64,000 nt of DNA, taken from UBA4733 sp036734945 (GTDB lineage: Bacteria > Chloroflexota > UBA4733). The stretch spans positions 62,001-126,000 of the forward strand of contig DAIMXP010000001.1 in assembly GCA_036734945.1 (NCBI GenBank), read 5' to 3'. This document shows positions 27,569 to 35,877 of this stretch, one piece after another (the stretch's first letter is position 1; the number at the start of each line of letters is the position of its first letter). The position numbers and the translations under genes are program-made. The notes under the pieces were generated by a model. That model saw only the letters and a list, made by a program, of their open reading frames with translations. It ran no database searches and had not been told where the DNA came from.

Positions 27569-27856
27569 ATGGTACCGAATGAGGAGCAGCAAAAGATGGT
27601 GATGCCGGCGACCGGGCGGGAGATCCCCTTCGCCCGTATCTTACACGTGCGCAATGCCTACGGACCGACGTTCAGCGCCGATGGTCGCACCATCGCCTTC
27701 CTCTGTTATGGCGGCTTCATGGTGATCTCCTGCCTCACCAAGTACCCGGAGACCTGGGCAGCCGGGGTGGAGTTCTACGGCATCGCCAACTTCCTCAGCT
27801 TCTTTGAGCATATGGCGCCTTGGCGGCGTTCCTGGATCGGTATCTGCAGTCGATGA
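27569..27856 (+). pseudogene. S9-family peptidase remnant with large internal deletion
   Basis: The product begins like an S9 (prolyl oligopeptidase/acylaminoacyl peptidase) protein: GREIPFARILHVRNAYGPTF then SADGRTIAFL, the first beta-propeller blade. It then jumps to YGGFMVISCLTKYPETWAAG and VEFYGIANFLSFFEHMAPWR, which is the region right after the catalytic serine in the C-terminal hydrolase domain. About 400-500 residues are missing, and the serine of the G-x-S-Y-G-G motif is replaced at the junction by Cys. The frame then ends early, before the catalytic Asp and His would be reached. It cannot be an active peptidase. Confidence 0.7.
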
Positions 27857-27942
27857 GCACCGAGTAGACGTGCTAAAGTACGGCCACCCGGGATAGCGCC
27901 GCGGGACCCAGTCTCCATTCGCTCGCTGAAAGGAATCCAACC

Positions 27943-28548
27943 ATGGTCACTGCCGCGTCCAGCCGGCGATTTACCATCGACGATTTGGAGCAGTTCCCGG
28001 ACGACGGCAAGCGACGGGAACTCGTCGATGGCGAGATTGTGGAGTGGGACGTGCCGAACTTTGAGCATGCGTTTTTCATGCATGTCCTGGCACGCATCAT
28101 CGGCTTGCACGTGTTGGAGCGTCGGCTTGGCGCCGTTGTGGAGGGGGACCTCATGGTGCGCATCCTCGGCAGCCGTCACAACTCGCGCGGCGCCGACATC
28201 GCCTTCTATCGGCGTGGGCATATTCCCGCAGACCGCCGCGCGGCTGCCACTGTCGGCGTGCCTGACTTTGTGGTGGAGCTCATCTCCCCGTTGGATCGCG
28301 ACGTGGAAGTCCAAAGGAAAATTGCCGACTGGCTGCGCACGGGTGTGAAACTCCTCTGGTACGTCAATCCCGAGACCGGCTGTACCACCGTCTACCACCG
28401 AGATCAGGTCTCCGACTTCGGGCCGGATGAAGACCTAACTGGCGAGGACGTCATACCCGGCTTACGGCTGCGCATACAAGACGTGCATGATGAGCTCGCT
28501 GAGGTAATCGGGCCGGAGGAAGGGACCGACGATCAGGCACAGCCCTGA
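27943..28548 (+). CDS. Uma2 (DUF820) family putative nuclease, copy 4
   Basis: 201 residues: RRFTIDDLEQFPDDGKRREL then VDGEIVEWDVPN, SRGADIAFYRRGHIPADRRA, PDFVVELISPLDRDVEVQRK, and LLWYVNPETGCTTVYHRDQ, ending GEDVIPGLRLRI. All expected acidic positions are present. It follows the S9 remnant by 86 bp and faces copy 5 convergently, 40 bp away. The ATG has GAAAGGAA about eight bases upstream. Confidence 0.85.
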   Translation: MVTAASSRRFTIDDLEQFPDDGKRRELVDGEIVEWDVPNFEHAFFMHVLARIIGLHVLERRLGAVVEGDLMVRILGSRHNSRGADIAFYRRGHIPADRRAAATVGVPDFVVELISPLDRDVEVQRKIADWLRTGVKLLWYVNPETGCTTVYHRDQVSDFGPDEDLTGEDVIPGLRLRIQDVHDELAEVIGPEEGTDDQAQP

Positions 28549-28588
28549 ATTCGGGCGATTCGCGGGATAGTGTCACCGGATTGGGACC

Positions 28589-29167
28589 TCAACGCGAATA
28601 ATCGTCGGTATCGAGTTCCTCCAACAGCTCCCGGAGTCGGAGCTGGAGTCCGGGAAGAACTGCGCCGCCATCTAATGGCTCGCTGGCGGGCACCCGGCGG
28701 ATGGTCCCCTGGTAGTACACGGTCGTCGTGCCTGTCTCCGGGTTGATATACCAGAGCAACTCGACACCGGCACGCAGCCAGTCATCGACTTTGGCTTCGA
28801 CCATGCCGGCACGGTCGGTGGGTGAGATAATCTCGACGACGAAGTCGGGGGTCGACACCGTTGCCGCGGCGTCGAGGTCGCGTGGGTAGCGGCCGCGCCG
28901 GTAAAAGGCGACATCGTAGCCGCGAGCATCGCGCTCACTGTTTCGGATACGTACCATCCCTTCGCCCGTGCCAACGCGACCGAGGCGGTTGGTGCGGATG
29001 AAATGGCCCAGGTGCTCCGCCAGCAAGGCCTCCAAAAAGGCATGGCGCTGTGTCGTCACGTCCCACTCCACGATCTGTCCGCCGACGAGCTCACGCAGTT
29101 TGCCGTCGACTGGGAACTGCTCAAGGTCGTGAATCGTGTAACAGCGAGTCTCCACAGCAACCGTCAC
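28589..29167 (-). CDS. Uma2 (DUF820) family putative nuclease, copy 5
   Basis: 192 residues: RCYTIHDLEQFPVDGKLREL then VGGQIVEWDVTT, ARGYDVAFYRRGRYPRD, PDFVVEIISPTDRAGMVEAK, and LLWYINPETGTTTVYYQG, ending LDGGAVLPGLQLRL. It is most like copy 6 (58730) and copy 4. The ATG start is preceded by GGAGGAGGTGATGCGTCG, a strong ribosome site. It is the third consecutive Uma2 gene within 2.3 kb. Confidence 0.85.
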   Translation of the reverse strand: MTVAVETRCYTIHDLEQFPVDGKLRELVGGQIVEWDVTTQRHAFLEALLAEHLGHFIRTNRLGRVGTGEGMVRIRNSERDARGYDVAFYRRGRYPRDLDAAATVSTPDFVVEIISPTDRAGMVEAKVDDWLRAGVELLWYINPETGTTTVYYQGTIRRVPASEPLDGGAVLPGLQLRLRELLEELDTDDYSR

Positions 29168-29278
29168 GACGCATCACCTCCTCCTCCTATCAGGTACTTC
29201 CGCCGGGAGTATCCTACCTCGCCAATAGATAGTTACATCACATCATTCGGAAGGCACGGCGACAGCAGTAGGATAGGA

Positions 29279-29707
29279 TTAGTCGCGCAACGACGGGCTG
29301 CGTTGCGCCTTGACCAGTGTTTGGGCCTCGTCGGCTGCCCAGTCCTGGACGCGTTCGACGTGCTTGGGGAGTGTGCGCTCCGGTAACTGGTCGGGCGACC
29401 ACCAGCCGAACTCGGTCGATTCGTCGGTCTCCGCCAGCGTGCCTCCAACGACACGGCAGGCAAAAGTCAGCACCACCTCCTCCGCTTGCGGCTTGGAGTA
29501 GACGCCGATCAGCCGCTCGACGGCAACCAGCAGTTCCGTCTCCTCCAGCACTTCGCGGATGGCGCCTTCGTCCACCGTCTCGCCGCGTTCCAGGCCGCCG
29601 CCGGGGAGGTTCCACCAGCCGCTGTCCCGGCGGCGCGCCAGCAGCACGCGGCCTGCGTCGTGGACGACGGCAAAGACGCCGATGCGGAACCGCGTGACGG
29701 CGCTCAT
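29279..29707 (-). CDS. NUDIX hydrolase
   Basis: 142 residues with a near-canonical Nudix box: GGGLERGETVDEGAIREVLE then ETEL; the last glycine of the consensus is replaced by Thr, which occurs in many active members. These enzymes cleave nucleoside diphosphates linked to another moiety, such as oxidised dNTPs. The start (RFRIGVFAVVHDAGRVLLAR) is the usual first strand. Its ATG overlaps the stop of the aroK-aroB fusion gene, so it is co-translated with it. The substrate cannot be assigned. Confidence 0.85.
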   Translation of the reverse strand: MSAVTRFRIGVFAVVHDAGRVLLARRRDSGWWNLPGGGLERGETVDEGAIREVLEETELLVAVERLIGVYSKPQAEEVVLTFACRVVGGTLAETDESTEFGWWSPDQLPERTLPKHVERVQDWAADEAQTLVKAQRSPSLRD

Positions 29708-31374
29708 CGGCGTGCGACCTGCGCTATGTCGGCCTCCTGTAAATAGGCCAGCGCCTGGACCGCCAACTCCGGTGGCACGTCGGCCGTGCGGATCGCTTCG
29801 CCGATGCGGCGTGGCAGCACCCAGGTCACCCGCCCCTGACGCACCTTCTTGTCGCGTTGCATCGTCGCCAGCACTGCCGCCGCGTTGATCCCGGCAAGCC
29901 GAACGGGCAGGCGCAAGCGCTGCAAAGCGCCTTCGACGCGCCGGAAGTCGGCCTCCGGAAACAGGCCAAGGCGCATGGCTATCCAGCCGGCGGCAACCAT
30001 GCCCAGGCTTACCGCCTCACCGTGGAGCAACCGTCCGTAGCCGGCGGCGGCTTCGATGGCGTGGCCCAGGGTGTGTCCATAGTTCAACAGCATGCGCGGT
30101 CCTTGCTCGAACTCGTCCTCCTCCACGACACGCGCCTTGATCGCCAGGCTGCGCCGCACGGCGTCGAGCGTCAGGTCTGGATCGAGGTCGTTGAAGCGTT
30201 CAGCTTCGGCCTCCATCAGGTCGAAAAGTTCGGCGTCAAGGATGACGCCATGCTTGAGGACCTCGGCCCAGCCGTTGGCGACCTGGGCGGCCGGCAGGCT
30301 GGCCAGGAGCGCCGTATCGACGACCACCAGATCAGCCGTCTTGAAGGCGCCGATCATGTTCTTGGCAAGAGGATGGTCGACGGCGACCTTGCCGCCGATG
30401 CTGCTGTCCACCTGGGCCAGCAGTGTGGTTGGAATCTGCACGAACGGCACGCCGCGCAAATAGGTGGCAGCGACAAAGCCGGCCAGGTCCCCGGTGACGC
30501 CCCCGCCGAAGGCGATGAGCGGATCGCCCCGCTCGGCGCCATGCTCCGCCAGCCAGGTCCAGAGCCGGTCGGCGCCGGCGGTACTCTTGCCGGCTTCACC
30601 ATCGTCGACCTGTTCGATAGCCGGAACGACCAGCTCCTTTGCCAGCGCTTCCAGCAGCACATCGCCCGCCAGGGGCCAGACGACGTTGCTGGAGACGACA
30701 AAGGCACGCCGAGCTGGCAGTCGTTCGCGGAGCAGGGCAGGCAACCGTTGAAGGATGCCGCGACCGCTCACGACGTCGTAGCTCCGGCGTTGCGCTGTCG
30801 CGCTGGTTGTGATGGTGAGCGTCTGGGTAGATGGTGCGACATAGCGGGCAAACGCCTCGTAGGCTGCGCGCACGACGGCGTCCGTTGACTGCGCAGCGTC
30901 CAGCCGAATGTGCGCCTGGGCATACTGCGCGCGGCGCTGCGCGAGCAGTTCGCTGAGCCGGGTGGCCGGATCAACATCCGCCAGCAATGGTCGCCCCCGC
31001 GCATCGCCACGCGGCGCCACCCGGCGGGCGAGTACGGACGGTGGAGCGTCTAACCAGACGAGACAGTGCTGCGCGCAGCGGATGCGCGTGAGCGGCTGTA
31101 ACAACGCGCCGCCGCCGAGGCTGACCACTGCCGGCGGACTGGCCAGCGCGGTGCGGACCTCCGCCGCCTCCAACTCTCGGAAGTGCTGCTCCCCTTCGGA
31201 AGCGAAGATCTGGGGGATGGAGCGCCCGGCCCGGCGCGCCAGGGCATCGTCGGTATCAATGAATGGTCGTTCCAGTTGTCGGGCCAGCAGGCGCCCGATG
31301 GTGCTCTTGCCGCTACCGCTCAGCCCGACGAGGACAAGGTGTACCGGGGGCATAACCTGGTCAAACCGCGCCAT
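29704..31374 (-). CDS. Bifunctional shikimate kinase / 3-dehydroquinate synthase
   Basis: 556 residues. Residues ~1-180 are shikimate kinase (AroK): Walker A GLSGSGKST, FIDTDDALARRAGRSIPQIF, VVSLGGGALL. From ~190 onward is 3-dehydroquinate synthase (AroB): IAFGGGVTGDLAGFVAATYL, IPTTLLAQVDSSIGGKVAVD, NMIGAFKTADLVV and the metal-site NYGHTLGHAIE. The two activities are steps 2 and 5 of the shikimate pathway and are usually separate genes. Start may be ATG 31374, overlapping plsY by 14 bases, or ATG 31353 just before the P-loop strand. Overlap with the NUDIX gene marks a plsY-aroKB-nudix operon. Confidence 0.92.
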   Translation of the reverse strand: MARFDQVMPPVHLVLVGLSGSGKSTIGRLLARQLERPFIDTDDALARRAGRSIPQIFASEGEQHFRELEAAEVRTALASPPAVVSLGGGALLQPLTRIRCAQHCLVWLDAPPSVLARRVAPRGDARGRPLLADVDPATRLSELLAQRRAQYAQAHIRLDAAQSTDAVVRAAYEAFARYVAPSTQTLTITTSATAQRRSYDVVSGRGILQRLPALLRERLPARRAFVVSSNVVWPLAGDVLLEALAKELVVPAIEQVDDGEAGKSTAGADRLWTWLAEHGAERGDPLIAFGGGVTGDLAGFVAATYLRGVPFVQIPTTLLAQVDSSIGGKVAVDHPLAKNMIGAFKTADLVVVDTALLASLPAAQVANGWAEVLKHGVILDAELFDLMEAEAERFNDLDPDLTLDAVRRSLAIKARVVEEDEFEQGPRMLLNYGHTLGHAIEAAAGYGRLLHGEAVSLGMVAAGWIAMRLGLFPEADFRRVEGALQRLRLPVRLAGINAAAVLATMQRDKKVRQGRVTWVLPRRIGEAIRTADVPPELAVQALAYLQEADIAQVARR

Positions 31375-32023
31375 GAGTCGGCGGCAGCGTCACATGCTGA
31401 CCGAGCTTGCGTTCGGTTCCTGCCCGCAGCCGCTCGATGTTGTCGCGATGCTGCAGGATGATCACCGCCGCGCCGATGATGGCGAAGGCGGCATACGGAC
31501 GCGGCTCCTGGCCCAGCGCGACGAAGGTCAGAATGGCCAGGGCAGCGATGACCACGCCCACCAGCGAGCCGAGCGAGACGAAGCGGGAGAGGGCGATCAC
31601 GACGCCGCCCACCGCCAGGCAGAGCAGCATGGCGGGCGGAAACAGCACCAGTAACGCCCCGCCGGCCACCAGCACACCACGTCCGCCGCTCAGTTGGATA
31701 AAGATGGACCAGTTGTGGCCGGCAATGGCGGCGAGACCGGCCCCGGCTTCCGCGACGTGCAGGGCGGTGAGATCCCCCGACCCAACCAGCAGTTGCACGA
31801 CCAGCACGGCGCAGGCGCCTTTTGCGACGTCACCGACGACGACACAGGCTGCCGCGCCCGGTCCGAGCGTACGGAGCACATTGGTGGCGCCGGTGCGACC
31901 GCTGCCGTAGCGGCGGATATCCACGCCCTTGTACAGGCGTCCCACGAGCGCACCAAAGGGAATAGACCCCAGCAGGTAGCCGACGACGATGGCGGTGATG
32001 ATCCGGGCGACCAGCATGTCCAA
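31361..32023 (-). CDS. plsY: Glycerol-3-phosphate acyltransferase PlsY
   Basis: 220 residues, mostly membrane-embedded. The conserved motifs are LLGSIPFGALVGRLYKGVDI then RRYGSGRTGATN, followed by VVGDVAKGACAVLV, AIAGHNWSIFIQLSGGRGV (motif 2 with the acyl-phosphate-binding glycines) and a later hydrophobic segment. PlsY moves the acyl group from acyl-phosphate to glycerol-3-phosphate at the membrane. PlsX, which makes acyl-phosphate, is encoded at 48108-49121 in this window. It is the first gene of the operon with aroKB and the NUDIX gene. Confidence 0.92.
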   Translation of the reverse strand: MDMLVARIITAIVVGYLLGSIPFGALVGRLYKGVDIRRYGSGRTGATNVLRTLGPGAAACVVVGDVAKGACAVLVVQLLVGSGDLTALHVAEAGAGLAAIAGHNWSIFIQLSGGRGVLVAGGALLVLFPPAMLLCLAVGGVVIALSRFVSLGSLVGVVIAALAILTFVALGQEPRPYAAFAIIGAAVIILQHRDNIERLRAGTERKLGQHVTLPPTHGAV

Positions 32024-32096
32024 GGCCCTCCTGGTGCCGTCTGCAGGTAACTATACCATAGCAAATTGCAGCACCCTGCCGGAGGGGGGATACCGG

Positions 32097-33524
32097 CTAT
32101 GGCCGCTGCCAGTTCACCGTAAAGCCGGCGCCGTCGGTGCTCAAGGCCGTGGGTGCGGCCCGGACCAGACCGGCGTCATCGAGCATGCTGATGCCGGCTG
32201 CCGCCCAGGCAGCGTTGCCGATCCCCCCGCTAACGCCGTTCATCGTCACCGCGGCGCCACTCAGGATAACGCTGCCGAAATTCGCCAGGGGCACGATCTG
32301 ATTGCTGACGGCCGGCGCTTCCACCACCCACTCGGCCGAGTCGCGATTGCCCGGTGAGAAGCGCAGCACAGCAAAACCGTGGCCACTGGTAGCATCACTC
32401 AAGGTGATGCGGTAGCGGAAATTGCCGACATACTGCACCTCAGCCGTGATGTCGTCGCCGGGTTGAATCGCCAAGGCCGACGTGCGGGCTGCCGACGGAT
32501 AGATCTCCAACCAGGCGTAATAGCTGGGCTGCCCGCCGACACAGTCGGAAGCCGTGCCGGTCTGCTCAACGGTGGGACTGAACACGCCGTCGATGCCGAC
32601 CCAGACGCCAACTACCGCATTGGGGGTACTGGCGCAGTTGACGGCCGGGACGGTCCAGCTCGCTTTCACATCCGAGACAGTGCCGGGCCCACCACCGTTC
32701 GGATCGGTGGCAGCAACATAGCCGGACCAATTCTCGCTGGTTGTGGCCGAGACCGAGTAGGGTACGGTCGTGCTGGGAGCAGGTGGGGCCTGCGGCGTCA
32801 GGGAAGAAGCGGGCAGCAATCCGGCGGTCTTGGCGATGTCACCAGCATTGGCGATCGTGACCTGTCCGGCTGTGGCCCAGGGTTGGTTCGTGAGCCACTG
32901 TTGCAGCACTGCCCGCTGTAAGCGGACGACCACCACGCTGCCGTTTGCTTCCGGCGTCGGTTGGCTCATCGGTAGGCCATACAACATTATCGGGTCGGCG
33001 GCAGCAAAGTAGGCGGCGCGGATGGCCGGGTTGCCGGCAAGGAACTGCTGATGACGCGCCACAATCTGCGGCCACGCCAGGCCGGCATCGGGCGAGGTGT
33101 CGGCGGGTGGGGGCGTGAAGTAGCGGGATTGCAAGACGGCATCCAGTCCGGCATCGTGTAGCACATCAAGTACGTTGATCACGCTGACAATGCCGTTATC
33201 CCACTGCAAGATGCCCTTTTGCAGCGCCTGGTCGGTGGCCGAGGAGATAAGAAAACGGGTGGAGATGGGATAGCCGAAGGCGGCGACCCCGCCGTCACGA
33301 GAGAACGTGCTCCAGAATGGAATGCCACTGTCATCGGTAACTGCAAAGCCGGGCTGGCCGCCGCCGCCGCCCTGGCCGTTCGCTTCGCTGTAGAAGTGAC
33401 CGTTCGCAATGGGGAAGTCGGCACTGGTTTGCGCCATGCCGCGCGGTGCAAGGGGGAACAGGTACAGTGCCAGCGTGGCCAGCAGCAAGGCCACACGCCG
33501 GCACAGTCGGCTAGAAACAGCCAT
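32097..33524 (-). CDS. Secreted glutamic peptidase (G1/eqolisin type)
   Basis: 475 residues from ATG 33524. RRVALLLATLALYLFPLAP then RGMAQ is a signal peptide. Residues ~30-230 are a region like those in several Chloroflexota secreted proteins (FPIANGHFYSEANGQ, AAFGYPISTRF, LLQ-type repeats, VVVVRLQRAVLQQWLTNQPW). The C-terminal ~230 residues are an eqolisin domain: ENWSGYVA, VKASWTVPAVNC, VWVGIDG, VEQTGTASDC (catalytic Gln) and SAEWVVEAPAV (catalytic Glu). Such enzymes are acid peptidases known mainly from fungi, with bacterial members. It is monocistronic; a divergent, AT-rich promoter region follows. Confidence 0.8.
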   Translation of the reverse strand: MAVSSRLCRRVALLLATLALYLFPLAPRGMAQTSADFPIANGHFYSEANGQGGGGGQPGFAVTDDSGIPFWSTFSRDGGVAAFGYPISTRFLISSATDQALQKGILQWDNGIVSVINVLDVLHDAGLDAVLQSRYFTPPPADTSPDAGLAWPQIVARHQQFLAGNPAIRAAYFAAADPIMLYGLPMSQPTPEANGSVVVVRLQRAVLQQWLTNQPWATAGQVTIANAGDIAKTAGLLPASSLTPQAPPAPSTTVPYSVSATTSENWSGYVAATDPNGGGPGTVSDVKASWTVPAVNCASTPNAVVGVWVGIDGVFSPTVEQTGTASDCVGGQPSYYAWLEIYPSAARTSALAIQPGDDITAEVQYVGNFRYRITLSDATSGHGFAVLRFSPGNRDSAEWVVEAPAVSNQIVPLANFGSVILSGAAVTMNGVSGGIGNAAWAAAGISMLDDAGLVRAAPTALSTDGAGFTVNWQRP

Positions 33525-33711
33525 GCTTATCGGATACCCTGTCTTAATAACGTTATCTGCCTCCTTGTACACAGTCGTCGGACACGCTCGTATAGTATGG
33601 TCTTAAGGACGAAATATTGGTGCTACCGTTACGCCCGTCGCCCAGGACAACCGGGCATAGGAGTACCGTGCGACAGGACGGTCGTTCGCAGTCCGGTAAC
33701 GCCGTTCGACT

Positions 33712-34434
33712 ATGATCGTCGGGCGAACTGCAGGGCGAGAACAGGGGGCGCAGGTGCTAAACCCGATCTCCGGCGTGCCCGCGTGGTGGCGACCGCCGCT
33801 GGAAGTGACGCGTCTCCTTGACGCGCTGGCGTCGGACGCTGCACCCCCGTTCGGTATGGTCGCCTCCGGACCGGAATTGCTCGTGCCGGCGCTGGGCCGT
33901 TTTCCATCGGCGTGCTGTATCACCTTGCGGCCGTGGAGCGCGCCTGATCTGGCCCTCCTGCCGTCTGTCGCCGCGTTTGTCGGTGTGCAGCCGACGGTGG
34001 TACGACTCTCGGTGGTCGCGCCGCAGTCCCTCAAGACCGTACTCTGGCTAAGCTCGGACCTCCCGCCGTCTGTTGCCCAGATCCGCCGCGTAGCCACGTG
34101 CCTCGCCCCGTCCGGGGTGCTGATCGTGGTCCTCCGCTCCCCAGGTATACGCCCCGCCGTCATGCCAACGCTTCGTCTGCACCGCGAGCTCCGCCGCGCC
34201 GGGCTGGAGGTCAGGCAGGTGACCGGCTACCTGGGACCGCGGGCGCTCGCCTGGAGCATCCGGGCCCGACTCGCCCTTGCTGCTGGTCGTCCCGACCGCT
34301 ACGACCGTTACCATGCCGCGATGCGGGCTGCCTATGCCGAAAGCTGGCCGCTGGCACTGCTCTGCCGGACAGTGGTGGTGATGGCGCAGACCTCACCCGG
34401 CCCTTTAGGGCCTGGTGGGGTCCCCCTATGCTAA
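33712..34434 (+). CDS. Protein of unknown function, possibly a degenerate methyltransferase
   Basis: 240 residues. Short hydrophobic strands alternate with helices (FGMVASGPELLVPALGRF, VLWLSSDLPPSV, CLAPSGVLIVVLRSPGI), and the LAPSGVLIVV segment followed by a helix resembles the late strands of a class I methyltransferase. There is no Gly-rich motif I, so SAM binding is not supported. Its end overlaps the next gene by seven bases (ATGCTAA), which implies co-translation and a linked job, likely in the glycan set that follows. The start ATG 33712 lacks a clear ribosome site. Confidence 0.5.
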   Translation: MIVGRTAGREQGAQVLNPISGVPAWWRPPLEVTRLLDALASDAAPPFGMVASGPELLVPALGRFPSACCITLRPWSAPDLALLPSVAAFVGVQPTVVRLSVVAPQSLKTVLWLSSDLPPSVAQIRRVATCLAPSGVLIVVLRSPGIRPAVMPTLRLHRELRRAGLEVRQVTGYLGPRALAWSIRARLALAAGRPDRYDRYHAAMRAAYAESWPLALLCRTVVVMAQTSPGPLGPGGVPLC

Positions 34435-35741
34435 CCCCCACCACTGTCCTTTCCCGTTTAGAGACCTGGTTGGAGACCATGCGCGGCCCGGCGGGGTACG
34501 GCGGACCGGTGGCGCACTGGTGGGGACAATGCCTGCGCTTTACCGGTGCGGCAGCCGATTGGCGCTACGAGGGCATCATCCTGGGCTGTCTGCGGCTCTG
34601 GGAGCGTAGCGGCGCGGAGATCTGGTTGGAGCGGGCCTGCCGCGCGGCCGATGATGTGCTGGGACAGGAGTTGCCCTCCGGCGGCTACCGTCATTCCAGC
34701 TTTGAACTCAATCCGGCTCCTTTTGGGACGCCGCACGAGGCGGCGGTTGACGTTGCCTTGCTGCGTCTGGCCCTGGGGCTGCGCGCCGTCGGTCGCCGGT
34801 CAGGACGGGCCGAGCGCTATGCCGCCACGGCAGAGCGGAACCTTGAACTGGTCTATGCCGGGACGCTTTGGGACAGCGAGGCGGGTGGCTTCCGTGATGT
34901 CCCGTACGCGGCCGGGTATGTACCGAATAAGCAGGCCACGGCGGCGGAGGCCTGGCTCGCGCTGGCGAAGTGGCGAGAAGACGCTGCCTGTGCTGAGCAG
35001 TATGCCCTGTCGGCATTGCGTTTGATCGTGCGAGGGCAGCAAGCAAGTGGTCAGCATGTAGGCGCTATTGACCAGATTTTGACAGTAGGCCCTGCCGGTT
35101 GGAGCGCTTCCGGCCGCTACTTTCCGCTCTATATAGCGCGGTGCCTGCCGGCCCTGGTACTCGGCGCGCACACGTTCAACGATGCCGAGCTAGCCGAGGC
35201 GGCCCACAGCGCCGCGCACTTTATCACCATGCAGATCAACCAACGGGGTGAGTGCCCGCTCATCGTCTACGCCAACGGCGCTATCCGTCATCAGCCGACC
35301 TGGATTGCCGGCCTCGGCGACCTCCTCCGTGGCCTGACCGCCGCCCAGGCGGTGGGTGGTCCGCCGCCGCCGCCGTCACTCCTCGCTCGACTCCTCGCCG
35401 GCCAGGATAGCAACGGCGGCATCCGCACCGCCCATGGCTTCGCCACCATCCTCGACGGCCGCGCCGACCCGGAGTTGCCGGAGTTGCGCGACCTGCTACA
35501 CGTCGTCGGCTGGGCCGACAAGGCGTTTCGCTACCTGGCGGATGTTGCTGATCCGCCAGCAGAACCGCTGCCGCCGACCGGTGAGACGTTCGAGGCGGAC
35601 TGCCTCTTTCGAGGGCGACGGCTGCGCTTGCTGGAGTCGCCGGCCGAACTACGCCTGGAACACGCAGGACGAACCGTGTACCGCTGGCAGCACGGTCGGG
35701 ATTGGGCCTGGATTGGACCCGCGTGGTTGGACATCCGGTAA
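34428..35741 (+). CDS. Alpha-toroid-like protein of unknown function
   Basis: 437 residues from ATG 34428. The sequence is a series of helical hairpins with recurring Ala/Leu/Trp spacing and loops (YEGIILGCLRLWERSGAEIW, HEAAVDVALLRLALGLRAVG, KQATAAEAWLALAKWREDAA), as in (alpha/alpha)6 barrels of glycosidases and lyases. Conserved-looking loops GGYRHSSFELNP and QDSNGGIRTAHGF could line an active cleft. A short beta-rich C-terminus (GETFEADCLFRGRRLRLLES) follows. No signal peptide. It overlaps the preceding gene and precedes ilvE by 136 bp. A role in carbohydrate processing is inferred from fold only. Confidence 0.6.
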   Translation: MLTPTTVLSRLETWLETMRGPAGYGGPVAHWWGQCLRFTGAAADWRYEGIILGCLRLWERSGAEIWLERACRAADDVLGQELPSGGYRHSSFELNPAPFGTPHEAAVDVALLRLALGLRAVGRRSGRAERYAATAERNLELVYAGTLWDSEAGGFRDVPYAAGYVPNKQATAAEAWLALAKWREDAACAEQYALSALRLIVRGQQASGQHVGAIDQILTVGPAGWSASGRYFPLYIARCLPALVLGAHTFNDAELAEAAHSAAHFITMQINQRGECPLIVYANGAIRHQPTWIAGLGDLLRGLTAAQAVGGPPPPPSLLARLLAGQDSNGGIRTAHGFATILDGRADPELPELRDLLHVVGWADKAFRYLADVADPPAEPLPPTGETFEADCLFRGRRLRLLESPAELRLEHAGRTVYRWQHGRDWAWIGPAWLDIR

Positions 35742-35877
35742 ACCGCTCGCGTCCGTTCACTTCCCCAACGATCCGCAGGCGGCGCCCGGTCACGCCAGTG
35801 GTATACTCCTCCCTTGTAACGAACGGGCACTGGCGGCCGACTGACGGCTTGTGGTGGCTCGTATCAGGGAGGATGTC

